20,113 bases of DNA, taken from JAVBNJ01 sp031551625. Its GTDB lineage: Bacteria; Bacteroidota; Bacteroidia; Bacteroidales; UBA932. The stretch spans positions 1 through 20,113 of the forward strand of contig JAVBNJ010000153.1 of assembly GCA_031551625.1 (NCBI GenBank), read 5' to 3'. Of the stretch, positions 7,555-16,216 are shown piece after piece. The notes below the pieces were generated by a model. The model was not told the origin of the DNA and did not search any database. It saw only the letters and a program-made list of their open reading frames with translations. Each line of letters begins with the position of its first letter. Position 1 is the first letter of the stretch. Position numbers and translations under genes: made by a program.

Positions 7555-9120
7555 TTACATTTTCCGCACCTTCAACTTGTCGCCCGGCATAATTTTGGAA
7601 CTCTTGTTGAGATTGTTCATCGTCATCAAATCGTACACGGTAATGTCGTCATACGCTTGCGCAATGCTCCACAGCGTTTCGCCTTTCTTCACCACATGAA
7701 TATCGCTACCACTATTTTTTACCACCGGCTTGACCGGTGCGGTAACCGCCGCAGTGGTAGTAGCAGCTTTAGCCGAACCGCCTTTCACAACCAGTTTTTG
7801 TCCCACTTGTATTTTACTTCCGATGTTGTTCCAGTATTGAATATCGGATACTTTTACTCCATATCTCGCCGCGATGGAACTCACCGTTTCGCCTTTCCTT
7901 ACACGGTGAATGGCATTTTTACCCCCAGAGGTGGCTATCGATACATTGCCGCCCTGAGCAATTTGCTTGGTAATATTGGGATTAAAATAAACACTGTCTT
8001 TATACGCATAAATTTCTTTTTCTTTTTCAGCAAATGCACCCGTGTATTCATAAGGAATGCAGAGAGAATAAGTGCAGTATGTACCCGGAATAATGTCGTG
8101 CTGATATTGAGGATTGAAATCGCGTAATTCGTCCACCGGAATGCCAATTACTTCTGAAATCTGTTCAAAATGCAGCATTTTGTTTACCAGAAATGTATCG
8201 ACTTGCGCAGGCATATCAATAGATTTCGGTTTCAAGCGATGTTCTTTGTAATACTCCAGCAAATAACTTGCCGCCACAAAATTAGGTACATAGCCGCGTG
8301 TTTCGCGCGGCAAGTAAGGGTAAATATCCCAATAGTCGCGTTTACCACCCGAACGGCGAATGGCTTTATTCACATTGCCTGCACCGCAATTGTAAGCTGC
8401 AATCGCCAATGACCAGTCACCGAAAATACCATACAAGTCTTTCATATACTTTGCAGCAGCGTGTGTAGCAGCAATGGGGTCTAATCGCTCGTCCACGTAC
8501 GAATTAATTTTCAAATCATACGACAATGCCGTACGGTACATGAACTGCCACATGCCCTTTGCCTTGGCTCTGGAAACAGCACGCGGGTTCAATGCCGATT
8601 CAATAACCGCCATTGCCCGCAACTCAAGCGGCATATTGTAGCTGTCCAGAATTTCTTCGACCATCGGCAAATAATATTGCGAAAGGCCGAGAATCATTTC
8701 CGATTTTTCGGGAATACGTTGTGTGTAAAATACGATACTGCGACGCACCACATCGTTGTAGGGCAAATCTATCAACGTGGGCATCCGTTTCAAGCGGTTG
8801 ATGTATACCGAATCCGGCAAATCGGCCGTAATGTAATCCTCGTCCATGTCAAAACCCGCTGTGTCGCGCAAGGCGCGTTGCAAATACCATATAGATAGCA
8901 AACTATCCAGGTTGTTGCTCACATCAGGGTCAATCACCTCGTCGCCCTCTACTACCACCGTTTTGCCGGGGTTTACAATCGTGTCGCTAGCCATTGTTTT
9001 TACTACATGCTGTTGAGCCATCACCAGCGTGGCCACCGGTAAAAGCAACGAAAGGCAAAGTAATTTTTTAGCTGCGCTGAACTCACAACTATGTTTGAAT
9101 TTTAATAGTGTTCGGTTCAT
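7555..9120 (-). CDS. mltD: Membrane-bound lytic murein transglycosylase D with two LysM domains
   Basis: Cleaves peptidoglycan glycan strands to 1,6-anhydro ends in the periplasm. I start it at the ATG at 9118-9120 (521 residues); a TTG six codons earlier is less likely. A signal peptide follows an unusual 17-residue leader (cleavage near VMAQ, 35). The SLT domain shows VIESALNPRAVSRAKAKGMW with catalytic Glu at about 174, then AYNCGAGNVNKAI and GYVPNFVAASYLLEYY. Two LysM modules at about 404-446 and 474-518 (RKGETVSSIAARYG, KKGETLWSIAQAY) bind peptidoglycan. It is the last gene of the operon, 14 nt after the DUF5683 gene, and ends at a strong terminator. The N-terminal 18-19 codons derive from the leader repeat. 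Confidence 0.93.
   Translation of the reverse strand: MNRTLLKFKHSCEFSAAKKLLCLSLLLPVATLVMAQQHVVKTMASDTIVNPGKTVVVEGDEVIDPDVSNNLDSLLSIWYLQRALRDTAGFDMDEDYITADLPDSVYINRLKRMPTLIDLPYNDVVRRSIVFYTQRIPEKSEMILGLSQYYLPMVEEILDSYNMPLELRAMAVIESALNPRAVSRAKAKGMWQFMYRTALSYDLKINSYVDERLDPIAATHAAAKYMKDLYGIFGDWSLAIAAYNCGAGNVNKAIRRSGGKRDYWDIYPYLPRETRGYVPNFVAASYLLEYYKEHRLKPKSIDMPAQVDTFLVNKMLHFEQISEVIGIPVDELRDFNPQYQHDIIPGTYCTYSLCIPYEYTGAFAEKEKEIYAYKDSVYFNPNITKQIAQGGNVSIATSGGKNAIHRVRKGETVSSIAARYGVKVSDIQYWNNIGSKIQVGQKLVVKGGSAKAATTTAAVTAPVKPVVKNSGSDIHVVKKGETLWSIAQAYDDITVYDLMTMNNLNKSSKIMPGDKLKVRKM
9065..9120 (-). repeat. 56-bp leader repeat, copy B (start of mltD)
   Basis: Partner of 7052-7107. The 23 bases from 9065 to 9087 are identical to copy A, and the remaining 33 differ at 8 positions. 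It starts at the mltD ATG and ends where the hydrophobic part of the signal peptide begins. Confidence 0.9.
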
Positions 9121-9134
9121 ATCCGTAAAATTTT

Positions 9135-9983
9135 TCAAAATGTAAAATCCATTTTCATGCCGAAAGCCGGAGTTCCGCCATAGGCATAGTTATTAAAATT
9201 AAGTACCGCCGGTTGCATGCGGAACGAGAGGTTGTCGCTCACATCAAAATCTTTCAGATAGGCAAACACATTGGCATCAATAATATTCAATGCATAAACC
9301 AATGCGGTGAAAAATATCGCATAGTCGCGACTACGGCGATATTGGTCGCGATAATATTTCAACTTGTCTGCCGAGTAACGGCGGTTAAATTCGTCCATCG
9401 CATCGGGGTCATCGCCCGTAACAATATTGTAGGCCGTGCGGTAACGTTGATATTGCGTATTGTTAAAGTCAATCAAATAACCTGTAAAAGCCAATGCACC
9501 GTACACAATCGGTATTTTCCAGTAGTCGCCATTGTAGGCTTGCCCCAGTCCCGGTAGCATAGCGGAATAAAGCGTAGCCCTTTGCGGCACTACTTCGCGC
9601 CCGGTGTTGTACGACACCAACCCGTCGACCAAACTACCCCAGTAAACAGCCGCCATCCCTACAAAACATAAGTTCCGTTGCACCTTGTAGTGCGATTCGC
9701 CGGTTTCATTCCACATTTTATTACTATGCAGGCCGCCCCACAAAAAGCCGCCCATGCCACCCCATACCACAGGGATTTTCCAATAGTCGCGATTGTAGGC
9801 TTGCGAGTAACCCGGCAAGACCAGCGAGGCGCTCCACACGCGCGAAATCGACAATGAGTCGCGTCCTGTGAGGCCGTAGTAAAAATTTTTGTCCGCAGGT
9901 CTGACACCCGGTTGCGTAAGCTGCGCCCACGCAAACTGGAAACCCAGCAACACAATAAGTATGACTATTAGAAATCGTTTCAC
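9135..9983 (-). CDS. DUF5683 envelope protein encoded in the par operon
   Basis: The 282-residue protein has a signal peptide (cleavage near FAWAQ, 17-21). It contains two copies of the DUF5683 signature: ASLVLPGYSQAYNRDYWKIP at 52-71 and SAMLPGLGQAYNGDYWKIP at 140-158, each followed by a hydrophobic Gly-rich segment that is probably membrane-embedded. The start is GTG (9981-9983); no ATG would keep the signal peptide. It starts 7 nt after parB and ends 14 nt before mltD, so translation is probably coupled. The function of DUF5683 is unknown; its constant place between parB and mltD in Bacteroidetes suggests envelope work tied to growth or division. Confidence 0.88.
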   Translation of the reverse strand: MKRFLIVILIVLLGFQFAWAQLTQPGVRPADKNFYYGLTGRDSLSISRVWSASLVLPGYSQAYNRDYWKIPVVWGGMGGFLWGGLHSNKMWNETGESHYKVQRNLCFVGMAAVYWGSLVDGLVSYNTGREVVPQRATLYSAMLPGLGQAYNGDYWKIPIVYGALAFTGYLIDFNNTQYQRYRTAYNIVTGDDPDAMDEFNRRYSADKLKYYRDQYRRSRDYAIFFTALVYALNIIDANVFAYLKDFDVSDNLSFRMQPAVLNFNNYAYGGTPAFGMKMDFTF

Positions 9984-9990
9984 AAAAAAA

Positions 9991-10917
9991 CTATCCTTTA
10001 TTGGACAACCGCGCGAGGAAATCGTTTATTTCTTCGTCGTTTGCAAAATGAATAGTGATGCTTCCGCTTCCCTTTTCGCTTCGCTTCACAGCAATATTCG
10101 AATTGAAAATGCGTTCCATCGCTTCAATCAAGTGAAAATAGTTTTCGGGCAGGGATATGTCTTCGTGCAGCACTTGTTTCTTTGTGGCGGCAGGCTGTGT
10201 GGCACGACGCACCAGTTCTTCGACTTGGCGTACCGATAGACCTTCATCCACCGCTTTGCGCACAATTTTAATTTGGTCTTTATCTTCGGAAAGTCCAGCA
10301 ATAGCACGGGCATGTCCCATTGATATCTTGCGTTCGCGAACAGCCGCTTGTACTTCGGCAGGTTGGCTGAGCAAGCGCAAATAGTTAGCTACAGTCGAAC
10401 GTTTTTTACCGACACGTTCGCTCATTTCTTCCTGCGTCAGGCGACATTCGTCCATCAGACGTTGGTAACTCACCGCTATTTCAATAGCATCGAGGTCTTC
10501 GCGCTGGATATTCTCCACGAGCGCAACCATCAACACATCGTCGTCTTCAGTCGAACGCACGAAAGCAGGTATAGTATCTACGCCCGCAATCTTTGACGCA
10601 CGATAACGCCGTTCGCCACTGATGATTTGATATTTTCCGCGCTTCACTTCGCGCACCGTAATGGGTTGTATGACGCCAAGGTTTTTTATCGACTTCGCTA
10701 AATCCTGCAAAGCCTCTTCATCGAAGTGTTTGCGCGGCTGTTCGGGGTTCGCCTCAATAGCATCGAGACTGATTTCCGACACCCCACCCACCGGCTGTTC
10801 AGTCGTTTCTACAGGCTGAGCAGCAGGGCGCTCTTTACGCTCGGGGCGCGGCGTTGAAACAGTATCGGCATCGGCAATCAATGCACTCAACCCACGTCCT
10901 AATGCGGCTTTTTTCAT
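9991..10917 (-). CDS. parB: Chromosome partitioning protein ParB (Spo0J-type CTPase)
   Basis: Binds parS, slides as a CTP-dependent clamp and recruits ParA and SMC near the origin. The 308 residues show the N-terminal ParA-contact peptide KKAALGRGLSALI (2-14). A Pro/Glu-rich linker follows, then the CTPase/ParB fold with NPEQPRKHFDEEAL at 57-70, GERRYRA at 101-107 and ENIQRED at 135-141. A helix-turn-helix lies around 160-183 (LTQEEMSERVGKKRSTVANY). The C-terminal part dimerises in the family. It follows parA by 7 nt. No palindromic parS was recognised in the window. Confidence 0.97.
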   Translation of the reverse strand: MKKAALGRGLSALIADADTVSTPRPERKERPAAQPVETTEQPVGGVSEISLDAIEANPEQPRKHFDEEALQDLAKSIKNLGVIQPITVREVKRGKYQIISGERRYRASKIAGVDTIPAFVRSTEDDDVLMVALVENIQREDLDAIEIAVSYQRLMDECRLTQEEMSERVGKKRSTVANYLRLLSQPAEVQAAVRERKISMGHARAIAGLSEDKDQIKIVRKAVDEGLSVRQVEELVRRATQPAATKKQVLHEDISLPENYFHLIEAMERIFNSNIAVKRSEKGSGSITIHFANDEEINDFLARLSNKG

Positions 10918-10924
10918 CTGTTAT

Positions 10925-11698
10925 TTATTTTTGTTCGTTCTTAAACACAATTTCTTTCGATAGGTTCAAATAGTTGTTCGCGCCTATCGATGCGGCATCG
11001 TAAAGGATAACGGGCTTGCCGAACGAAGGCGATTCGCTCAGTTTCACGTTGCGTTGGATAATCGTTTGGAACACCATGTTCGGGAAATGGCGGCGCACTT
11101 CTTCCACCACTTGGTTGGCCAAGCGCAGGCGCGCGTCGTACATCGTCAACAAGAAACCTTCTATTTCGAGTTCGGGATTCAAGCGTGTCTGCACAATTTT
11201 TACGGTGTTCAACAGTTTGCCTAATCCTTCGAGTGCAAAAAATTCGCATTGCACGGGAATCACTACCGAATTGGCAGCCGTCAAGGCATTCACGGTAATC
11301 AAGCCCAGCGAAGGCGAGCAGTCAATTATGATATAGTCGTATTGGTCGGCAATTTTTTCGAGCACGCCCTTCAACACCTTTTCGCGGTTGGGCATTTGCA
11401 ACATTTCAATCTCAGCGCCCACCAGGTCGATGTGCGAAGGAATCAGGTGCAAGCCCTTGATTTCCGTTTCGAGTAACGCGCTTTTGGCATCTGAATTACC
11501 AATCAAACATTCGTAAATGGTATCGCCTGCAATGGATTTAGTATCGAATCCAAAGCCCGACGTGGCGTTGGCTTGCGGGTCGGCATCAATCAGCAGCACT
11601 TTCTTTTCGAGTACTGCCAAGCCTGCCGCCAGGTTGATTGCGGTAGTGGTTTTCCCTACGCCCCCTTTTTGATTGGCTATTGCTATAATTTTTCCCAT
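10925..11698 (-). CDS. parA: Chromosome partitioning ATPase ParA (Soj)
   Basis: A deviant-Walker ATPase that forms gradients on the nucleoid to move ParB-bound origins. The 257-residue protein has KGGVGKTTT at 11-19 (with the signature lysine at 11), LLIDADPQAN at 35-44, and DYIIIDCSPSLG at 121-132. There is no N-terminal HTH, as expected for chromosomal Soj-type ParA. It is the first gene of parA-parB-DUF5683-mltD and diverges from the lamin-tail gene. Confidence 0.97.
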   Translation of the reverse strand: MGKIIAIANQKGGVGKTTTAINLAAGLAVLEKKVLLIDADPQANATSGFGFDTKSIAGDTIYECLIGNSDAKSALLETEIKGLHLIPSHIDLVGAEIEMLQMPNREKVLKGVLEKIADQYDYIIIDCSPSLGLITVNALTAANSVVIPVQCEFFALEGLGKLLNTVKIVQTRLNPELEIEGFLLTMYDARLRLANQVVEEVRRHFPNMVFQTIIQRNVKLSESPSFGKPVILYDAASIGANNYLNLSKEIVFKNEQK

Positions 11699-11723
11699 AA
11701 TTCGCTAAAAGTTATATAACCTG

Positions 11724-11731
11724 CAAATTTA
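11724..11731 (-). promoter_or_regulatory. Possible −7 element of the parA operon
   Basis: Reads TAAATTTG on the minus strand, matching TAnnTTTG, 25 nt before the parA ATG. No TTTG is present at the −33 distance, so support is weak. Confidence 0.35.
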
Positions 11732-11815
11732 CAAAAACTTTTTGAGAAAAATGAACTATAGGGAAAATTAAAACCTAAAAATACATTGTATCGTAACAAG
11801 TTGGCATAATATAAA

Positions 11816-11847
11816 TTTGATTGATTTCAAATTTATTTCTATTTTTG
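11816..11847 (+). promoter_or_regulatory. Promoter of the lamin-tail gene
   Basis: TTTG (11816-11819) and TATTTTTG (11840-11847), 20 nt apart, fit the Bacteroidetes consensus. The ATG is 19 nt after the −7 box, so the 5' UTR would be very short. Confidence 0.72.
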
Positions 11848-11866
11848 CATTGAATTTATAACCACT

Positions 11867-14800
11867 ATGAAAAAACTGTATCCCATCATTGCATTAGTAT
11901 GCATGGCCTTTCCGGCGCATGCACAATTCACTGCCGATTTTGAAAATGCAAATTTGGATGGCTGGACGCAAGTTCCTTCCGGGCGCTGGGCAGCATCAAC
12001 TACAACACCGTTAGCCGGGCGTTATTCACTTAAACATACGTTCGATAACCCAACGGCTGCTACCGATATTATTTATTGCCCACTAAGCGGTGTTATGCCG
12101 AATAGCGGAACTACGCGATGGCGTTTCCTGTTGCGGCATGGTTACAACCCAAGCAGTACCAACCGTTGGGCGTTTTTTCTTTTCAGCAATGCTGCGGGTA
12201 GCGAATGGAAATCCAGTGGTGCATACGAAGGGTATGCTATTGGCGTCAATATGGTGGGAAGCGACGATACCCTTGCGTTGTATGCCGTACGTAACAACAC
12301 GTTTACTATTGTCCGTAAAACCACCATTAATTGGGAACAGGATATCAGAGCAACAGGCAAAGGCGTCGTGGAAGTGCTACGTAGCAACGAGGGCGGATGG
12401 AACATCCGCGGCAACACAGCGGGCGATACTAACGCTTTGCAAACCATTGCTGTGCCGGTTACACACACTACTTACAGCACCGCCAATTATTCCGGTATCT
12501 TGTATCAATATACCGCTTCGGCCGATATGTTGCTATGGGCCGACAATATTTCCATATCGTTTACCCGTGTGTATGTTCCTACAAAAATCAACACAGCATC
12601 GTTGCAAGGCCATTCATCCATTGCGCTTACTTTTACCCAAGCGGTAGACAGCGCGACAGCCGTTGTGGCAGAAAATTATAAATTGTATGCAGCAAACGAT
12701 TCGCTTACACCTGTCGCTGTTGAAATACTTGACCCGACTAAAGTTTCAGTTACATTTGCCAATCCTGTTCCACGGGGAAATGCGACAATTAAAGTAACGG
12801 GGATTAGCGACGAAAACAGATTGATAATAAACGATGTTAAAGAGTTATCTATTTTCTATCTGTTATACGGCGATGTGGTCATCAACGAACTAATGGTGGC
12901 ACCCGCACCGGCAGTGGGGTTGCCGGAAGTCGGTTATATTGAATTGTACAACCGGCTGGATATTCCTGTGCCGCTTAATGGCTGGAAGATGGAGTACAAC
13001 GCTACTGTTGGAAATATTGGTACGGCTACGATTCCGGCGCATGGCTATTTGATTCTCTGCTCATCGGCTGCGCTCGATGTGATGCGCGACTATGGCAATG
13101 CCACAAGTGTAAGTTACATATCGAGCCTTACGAAAGCGGGAAAAACACTTTCGTTGAAAAATGCCGATGGACTTTTGTTATCGCGTGTAACCTATTCCGA
13201 TAAATGGATTGCCGATGAGGCAAAGCGTTCTGGTGGTTGGTCGTTGGAAAAAATAGATATAGACAATCTTTCGGAAACTCTCTCCAACTGGGCAGTTTCG
13301 ACTGATGAACGTGGCGGTACGCCCGGACAGCAAAATGCTGTGCATGCCGCTAATCCTGATACGAAGCCTCCTGCTATCGCGGCGTTCAAACAACTCGATA
13401 GCCAGACCCTACAAATTACGTTCAATGAATTATTCGATACAACAAAAGCTAAAACCCCATTATGCTATTTGCTGGATAACGGCATGGGAAATCCGCAGGA
13501 AGTGACGTGGAGCCGTACAAACCCGGAGCAAATCACACTGCATTTTTTGCAACCGTTTGCAGAAGGTACTCTCTATACGCTCACAGTTGATGCACCTTTT
13601 TGCGACTTGGCCGGGAATATACCTAATGACTTAGTTCATACGTTTGGCAATTTGTCGGCACCGCAAACTGGTGAAATTATAATCAATGAAGTACTATTCA
13701 ACCCGTACCCCAACGGCACCGACTTTGTGGAAATTTACAACCGTTCCGATAAGATTTTCGATTTGCAACAGTTAAAATTGGCGAATCGTGATAAGAACGG
13801 GAACATTGCTTCAGCGTACAGCGTAGCCCAACAACACTTCCTGTATCCTAATGATTATGCAGTTTTCACTACGAACAAAGAAGCGGTACAACAGTTTTAC
13901 ACCGTACCGTCACCCGGAAAAATACTTGTACTAAGCGGTTTCCCCTCATACCCCGACGACAAAGGAAATGTGGTATTGATTTCCGGTAAAGATGTAGTAC
14001 TGGACGAGTTGGTGTATTCCGAGAAAATGCACAGTCCGTTTTTAGCCACTGCGAAAGGGGTGTCGCTTGAGCGGGTAAACGCCGGCGAACCAAGCAATAT
14101 GTTGCCAAATTGGCAATCGGCGCGACAAGCAGCAGGATTTGCCACACCTACCGGCCGAAACTCGCAAACCAATCGTATCAATATTTATGCGGCCGTTTTG
14201 CAAGGAACCAACAGTATAGAAGTAAGCTTTACACAAGCTGTAGACGAACGTTTGGTGCAAGCTGTAAATAATTACAAATTGTGTTATGCAAATGACACAT
14301 TAATACCTGTGCAAGTAGAAATTTTACAATCGACTAAAGTATTAGTCAATTTTGGAAAGCAGTTGCCGCGCGGTGTTGCGACTATTGCAGCAGCAGGAAT
14401 AATAAACTGCAACAGTTTATTTGTGGACGATACAGCGCCGGTTTCTATTTTTTACCTTTTCTACGGCGATGTAGTTATCAACGAACTAATGGCAGCATCC
14501 GCACCGGCTGTGGGATTACCGGAAGTAAGCTATATAGAACTATACAACCGGCTGGATATTCCGGTGACACTCAACGGTTGGAAAATGGAATACAGTCCGT
14601 TGTCAGGAGGAAGCGCTACTGCGGGAAATATTAGTAGCGCTACGATTCCTGCACATGGCTATTTGATGTTATGTTCGTCGGCAGTATTGGACACCATGCG
14701 TCATTATGGAAACGCTACAAGCGTAAGCTATATTTCAAACTTGACAAAAAGCGGGAAGACATTAGCATTAAAAACATCCGATGGCACCTTATTATCGCGT

Positions 14801-16123
14801 GTGGGCTACTCCGACAAGTGGATTACCAATGAGGCAAAATGCAGCGGCGGTTGGTCGTTGGAAAAAATCGATAGCAACAACTTGTCGGAAACGGCTGCCA
14901 ACTGGGTTGCCTCGACCGATGAACGCGGCGGTACTCCCGGACAGCGAAATAGTGTGTGCGCCCACAACCCGGATATGGAATCGCCTGTTCTCGCAGTGTT
15001 CAAGCAAATCAACAATCAAACACTCGTGCTTGCATTCAACGAACTATTTGATACGACCAAGGCAAAAAATCCGTTGTGTTACATGTTGAGCAATGGTATA
15101 GGGAAGCCACAGGAGGTTACATGGAATCGCATCAATCCGGAACAGGTAACACTGCATTTTGCAAAACCATTTACCGAAGGTATCCTTTACAACCTGGCTG
15201 TGGATGCGCCTTTTTGTGATTTGGCAGGGAATATACCTGATAATTTAGTTTATACGTTCGGCAATTTGTCGACACCGCAAGCAGGCGAAATTATAATCAA
15301 TGAAGTGCTGTTTAACCCGTATGCCAACGGCGTCGACTTTGTGGAAATATACAACCGATCCGGTAAAATTTTTGATTTGCAATACTTGAAATTAACCAAC
15401 CGCGACAAGAATAACAAAGTTGCATCGGTACATAGCGTGGCACAACAATATTTTCTGTATCCCAACGATTATGCGGCGTTCACCACAAACGTCGATGCCG
15501 TACGCCAATTTTACTCTGTGCCATCGCCCGAAAAAATGATTGTGCTTAGCGGTTTCCCTTCCTATCCCGACGATGCGGGTTGTGTGGTGTTGCTGGCAAG
15601 CGACGACAGCATTGCCGATGAATTTTGCTACTCGGCAGAAATGCACAGCGGTTTTTTGGCCAACGCCGAGGGCATTTCGCTGGAGCGGGTGAACCCCGAG
15701 CGTCCAAGCAATGAGCATGCCAATTGGCAATCGGCAGCACAGGATGCGGGCTTTGCGACCCCCACGTATCGCAACTCGCAATTCAACACGAACGAAGAAA
15801 CAACAGCCAGTGCTTTTTCGTTGCCCTACGATGTATTCTCGCCCGATGGCGACAGCTACAACGATGTGCTGTATATTGATTACGATTTAAGCGCACCGGG
15901 CTATGTAGCTACTATCAGTATCTATGATGCCAATGGCCGTCCGGTAAAAGAATTGGAAAAGAAAATACTGCTGGGGAGTGCAGGCCGCTTTGCGTGGGAC
16001 GGCACACGTTACGACAACCATATCGCCACGCCGGGTATGTACATTGTGTATATTGAATTATACGACGTGAATGGAAATATACAACGTATTAAAAAAAGTT
16101 GCGCCTTGGCAATGCGGCGGTAA
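11867..16123 (+). CDS. Large secreted protein with four lamin-tail domains and a FlgD-like C-terminus
   Basis: The 1418-residue protein has a signal peptide (MKKLYPIIALVCMAFPAHAQ). An N-terminal region (about 21-230, FTADFENANLDGW) looks like a lectin/laminin-G-type β-sandwich. Then a 532-538-residue block occurs twice. Each block is Ig-like (SbsA/Big type), lamin-tail, Ig-like, lamin-tail, with the lamin-tail NE motif near residues 340, 607, 872 and 1145 (VINEL or IINEVLFNP). The end (about 1318-1418) contains FSPDGDSYNDV and GMYIVYIELYD, a FlgD/gliding-type Ig domain often found at the end of type IX or surface-attached proteins. Bacterial lamin-tail domains occur in surface proteins and nucleases; no catalytic domain is visible here, so an adhesive or structural surface role is my inference. 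Confidence 0.85.
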   Translation: MKKLYPIIALVCMAFPAHAQFTADFENANLDGWTQVPSGRWAASTTTPLAGRYSLKHTFDNPTAATDIIYCPLSGVMPNSGTTRWRFLLRHGYNPSSTNRWAFFLFSNAAGSEWKSSGAYEGYAIGVNMVGSDDTLALYAVRNNTFTIVRKTTINWEQDIRATGKGVVEVLRSNEGGWNIRGNTAGDTNALQTIAVPVTHTTYSTANYSGILYQYTASADMLLWADNISISFTRVYVPTKINTASLQGHSSIALTFTQAVDSATAVVAENYKLYAANDSLTPVAVEILDPTKVSVTFANPVPRGNATIKVTGISDENRLIINDVKELSIFYLLYGDVVINELMVAPAPAVGLPEVGYIELYNRLDIPVPLNGWKMEYNATVGNIGTATIPAHGYLILCSSAALDVMRDYGNATSVSYISSLTKAGKTLSLKNADGLLLSRVTYSDKWIADEAKRSGGWSLEKIDIDNLSETLSNWAVSTDERGGTPGQQNAVHAANPDTKPPAIAAFKQLDSQTLQITFNELFDTTKAKTPLCYLLDNGMGNPQEVTWSRTNPEQITLHFLQPFAEGTLYTLTVDAPFCDLAGNIPNDLVHTFGNLSAPQTGEIIINEVLFNPYPNGTDFVEIYNRSDKIFDLQQLKLANRDKNGNIASAYSVAQQHFLYPNDYAVFTTNKEAVQQFYTVPSPGKILVLSGFPSYPDDKGNVVLISGKDVVLDELVYSEKMHSPFLATAKGVSLERVNAGEPSNMLPNWQSARQAAGFATPTGRNSQTNRINIYAAVLQGTNSIEVSFTQAVDERLVQAVNNYKLCYANDTLIPVQVEILQSTKVLVNFGKQLPRGVATIAAAGIINCNSLFVDDTAPVSIFYLFYGDVVINELMAASAPAVGLPEVSYIELYNRLDIPVTLNGWKMEYSPLSGGSATAGNISSATIPAHGYLMLCSSAVLDTMRHYGNATSVSYISNLTKSGKTLALKTSDGTLLSRVGYSDKWITNEAKCSGGWSLEKIDSNNLSETAANWVASTDERGGTPGQRNSVCAHNPDMESPVLAVFKQINNQTLVLAFNELFDTTKAKNPLCYMLSNGIGKPQEVTWNRINPEQVTLHFAKPFTEGILYNLAVDAPFCDLAGNIPDNLVYTFGNLSTPQAGEIIINEVLFNPYANGVDFVEIYNRSGKIFDLQYLKLTNRDKNNKVASVHSVAQQYFLYPNDYAAFTTNVDAVRQFYSVPSPEKMIVLSGFPSYPDDAGCVVLLASDDSIADEFCYSAEMHSGFLANAEGISLERVNPERPSNEHANWQSAAQDAGFATPTYRNSQFNTNEETTASAFSLPYDVFSPDGDSYNDVLYIDYDLSAPGYVATISIYDANGRPVKELEKKILLGSAGRFAWDGTRYDNHIATPGMYIVYIELYDVNGNIQRIKKSCALAMRR
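12566..14167 (+). repeat. Intragenic tandem repeat, copy 1 (Ig-LTD-Ig-LTD)
   Basis: Aligns with 14168-15790 at an offset of 1596 nt at the start (LQG codons at 12602 and 14198) and 1614 nt at the end (RNSQ codons at 14156 and 15770). The 18-nt difference is a six-residue insertion in copy 2 after MEY. Many substitutions, several of them synonymous, show the duplication is not recent. Confidence 0.88.
14168..15790 (+). repeat. Intragenic tandem repeat, copy 2
   Basis: Second half of the duplication. Hallmarks shared with copy 1 are GDVVINELM, SDKWI with GGWSLEKID, STDERGGTPGQ, VDAPFCDLAGNIP and VLSGFPSYPDD. Copy 2 has extra cysteines (for example AKCSGG, NSVCAHNP, AGCVVLL). Confidence 0.88.
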
Positions 16124-16173
16124 CAATTTTTTACAGGTTGTAACCTTTTCAGGCAGCATGATAATATAAAATA

Positions 16174-16210
16174 AGACCTAATAGGGAATATTGCAAAACC
16201 TATTAGGTCT
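16174..16210. terminator. Bidirectional terminator between the lamin-tail and MFS genes
   Basis: A perfect 12-bp stem, AGACCTAATAGG (16174-16185) with CCTATTAGGTCT (16199-16210), has a 13-nt loop. The minus-strand side runs into TATTTTATATTA, better suited to ending the MFS transcript. It is the only strong hairpin between these convergent genes. Confidence 0.7.
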
Positions 16211-16216
16211 ATTACT

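Noticed and set aside
9121..9138. Upstream TTG start for mltD (adds six residues)
   Set aside because: It would overlap the DUF5683 stop. The ATG at 9120 coincides with the repeated leader that also starts another gene at an ATG.
11038..11056. GTTTCACGT resembling half of a parS site inside parA
   Set aside because: Only half matches the TGTTTCACGTGAAACA palindrome, and the bases encode the conserved ParA segment NVKLSES, so the match is likely coincidental.
16130..16150. AGGTTGTAACCT followed by TTTT after the lamin-tail gene
   Set aside because: The loop would be two bases, leaving only about four stable pairs. The 12-bp hairpin at 16174-16210 is a better terminator.
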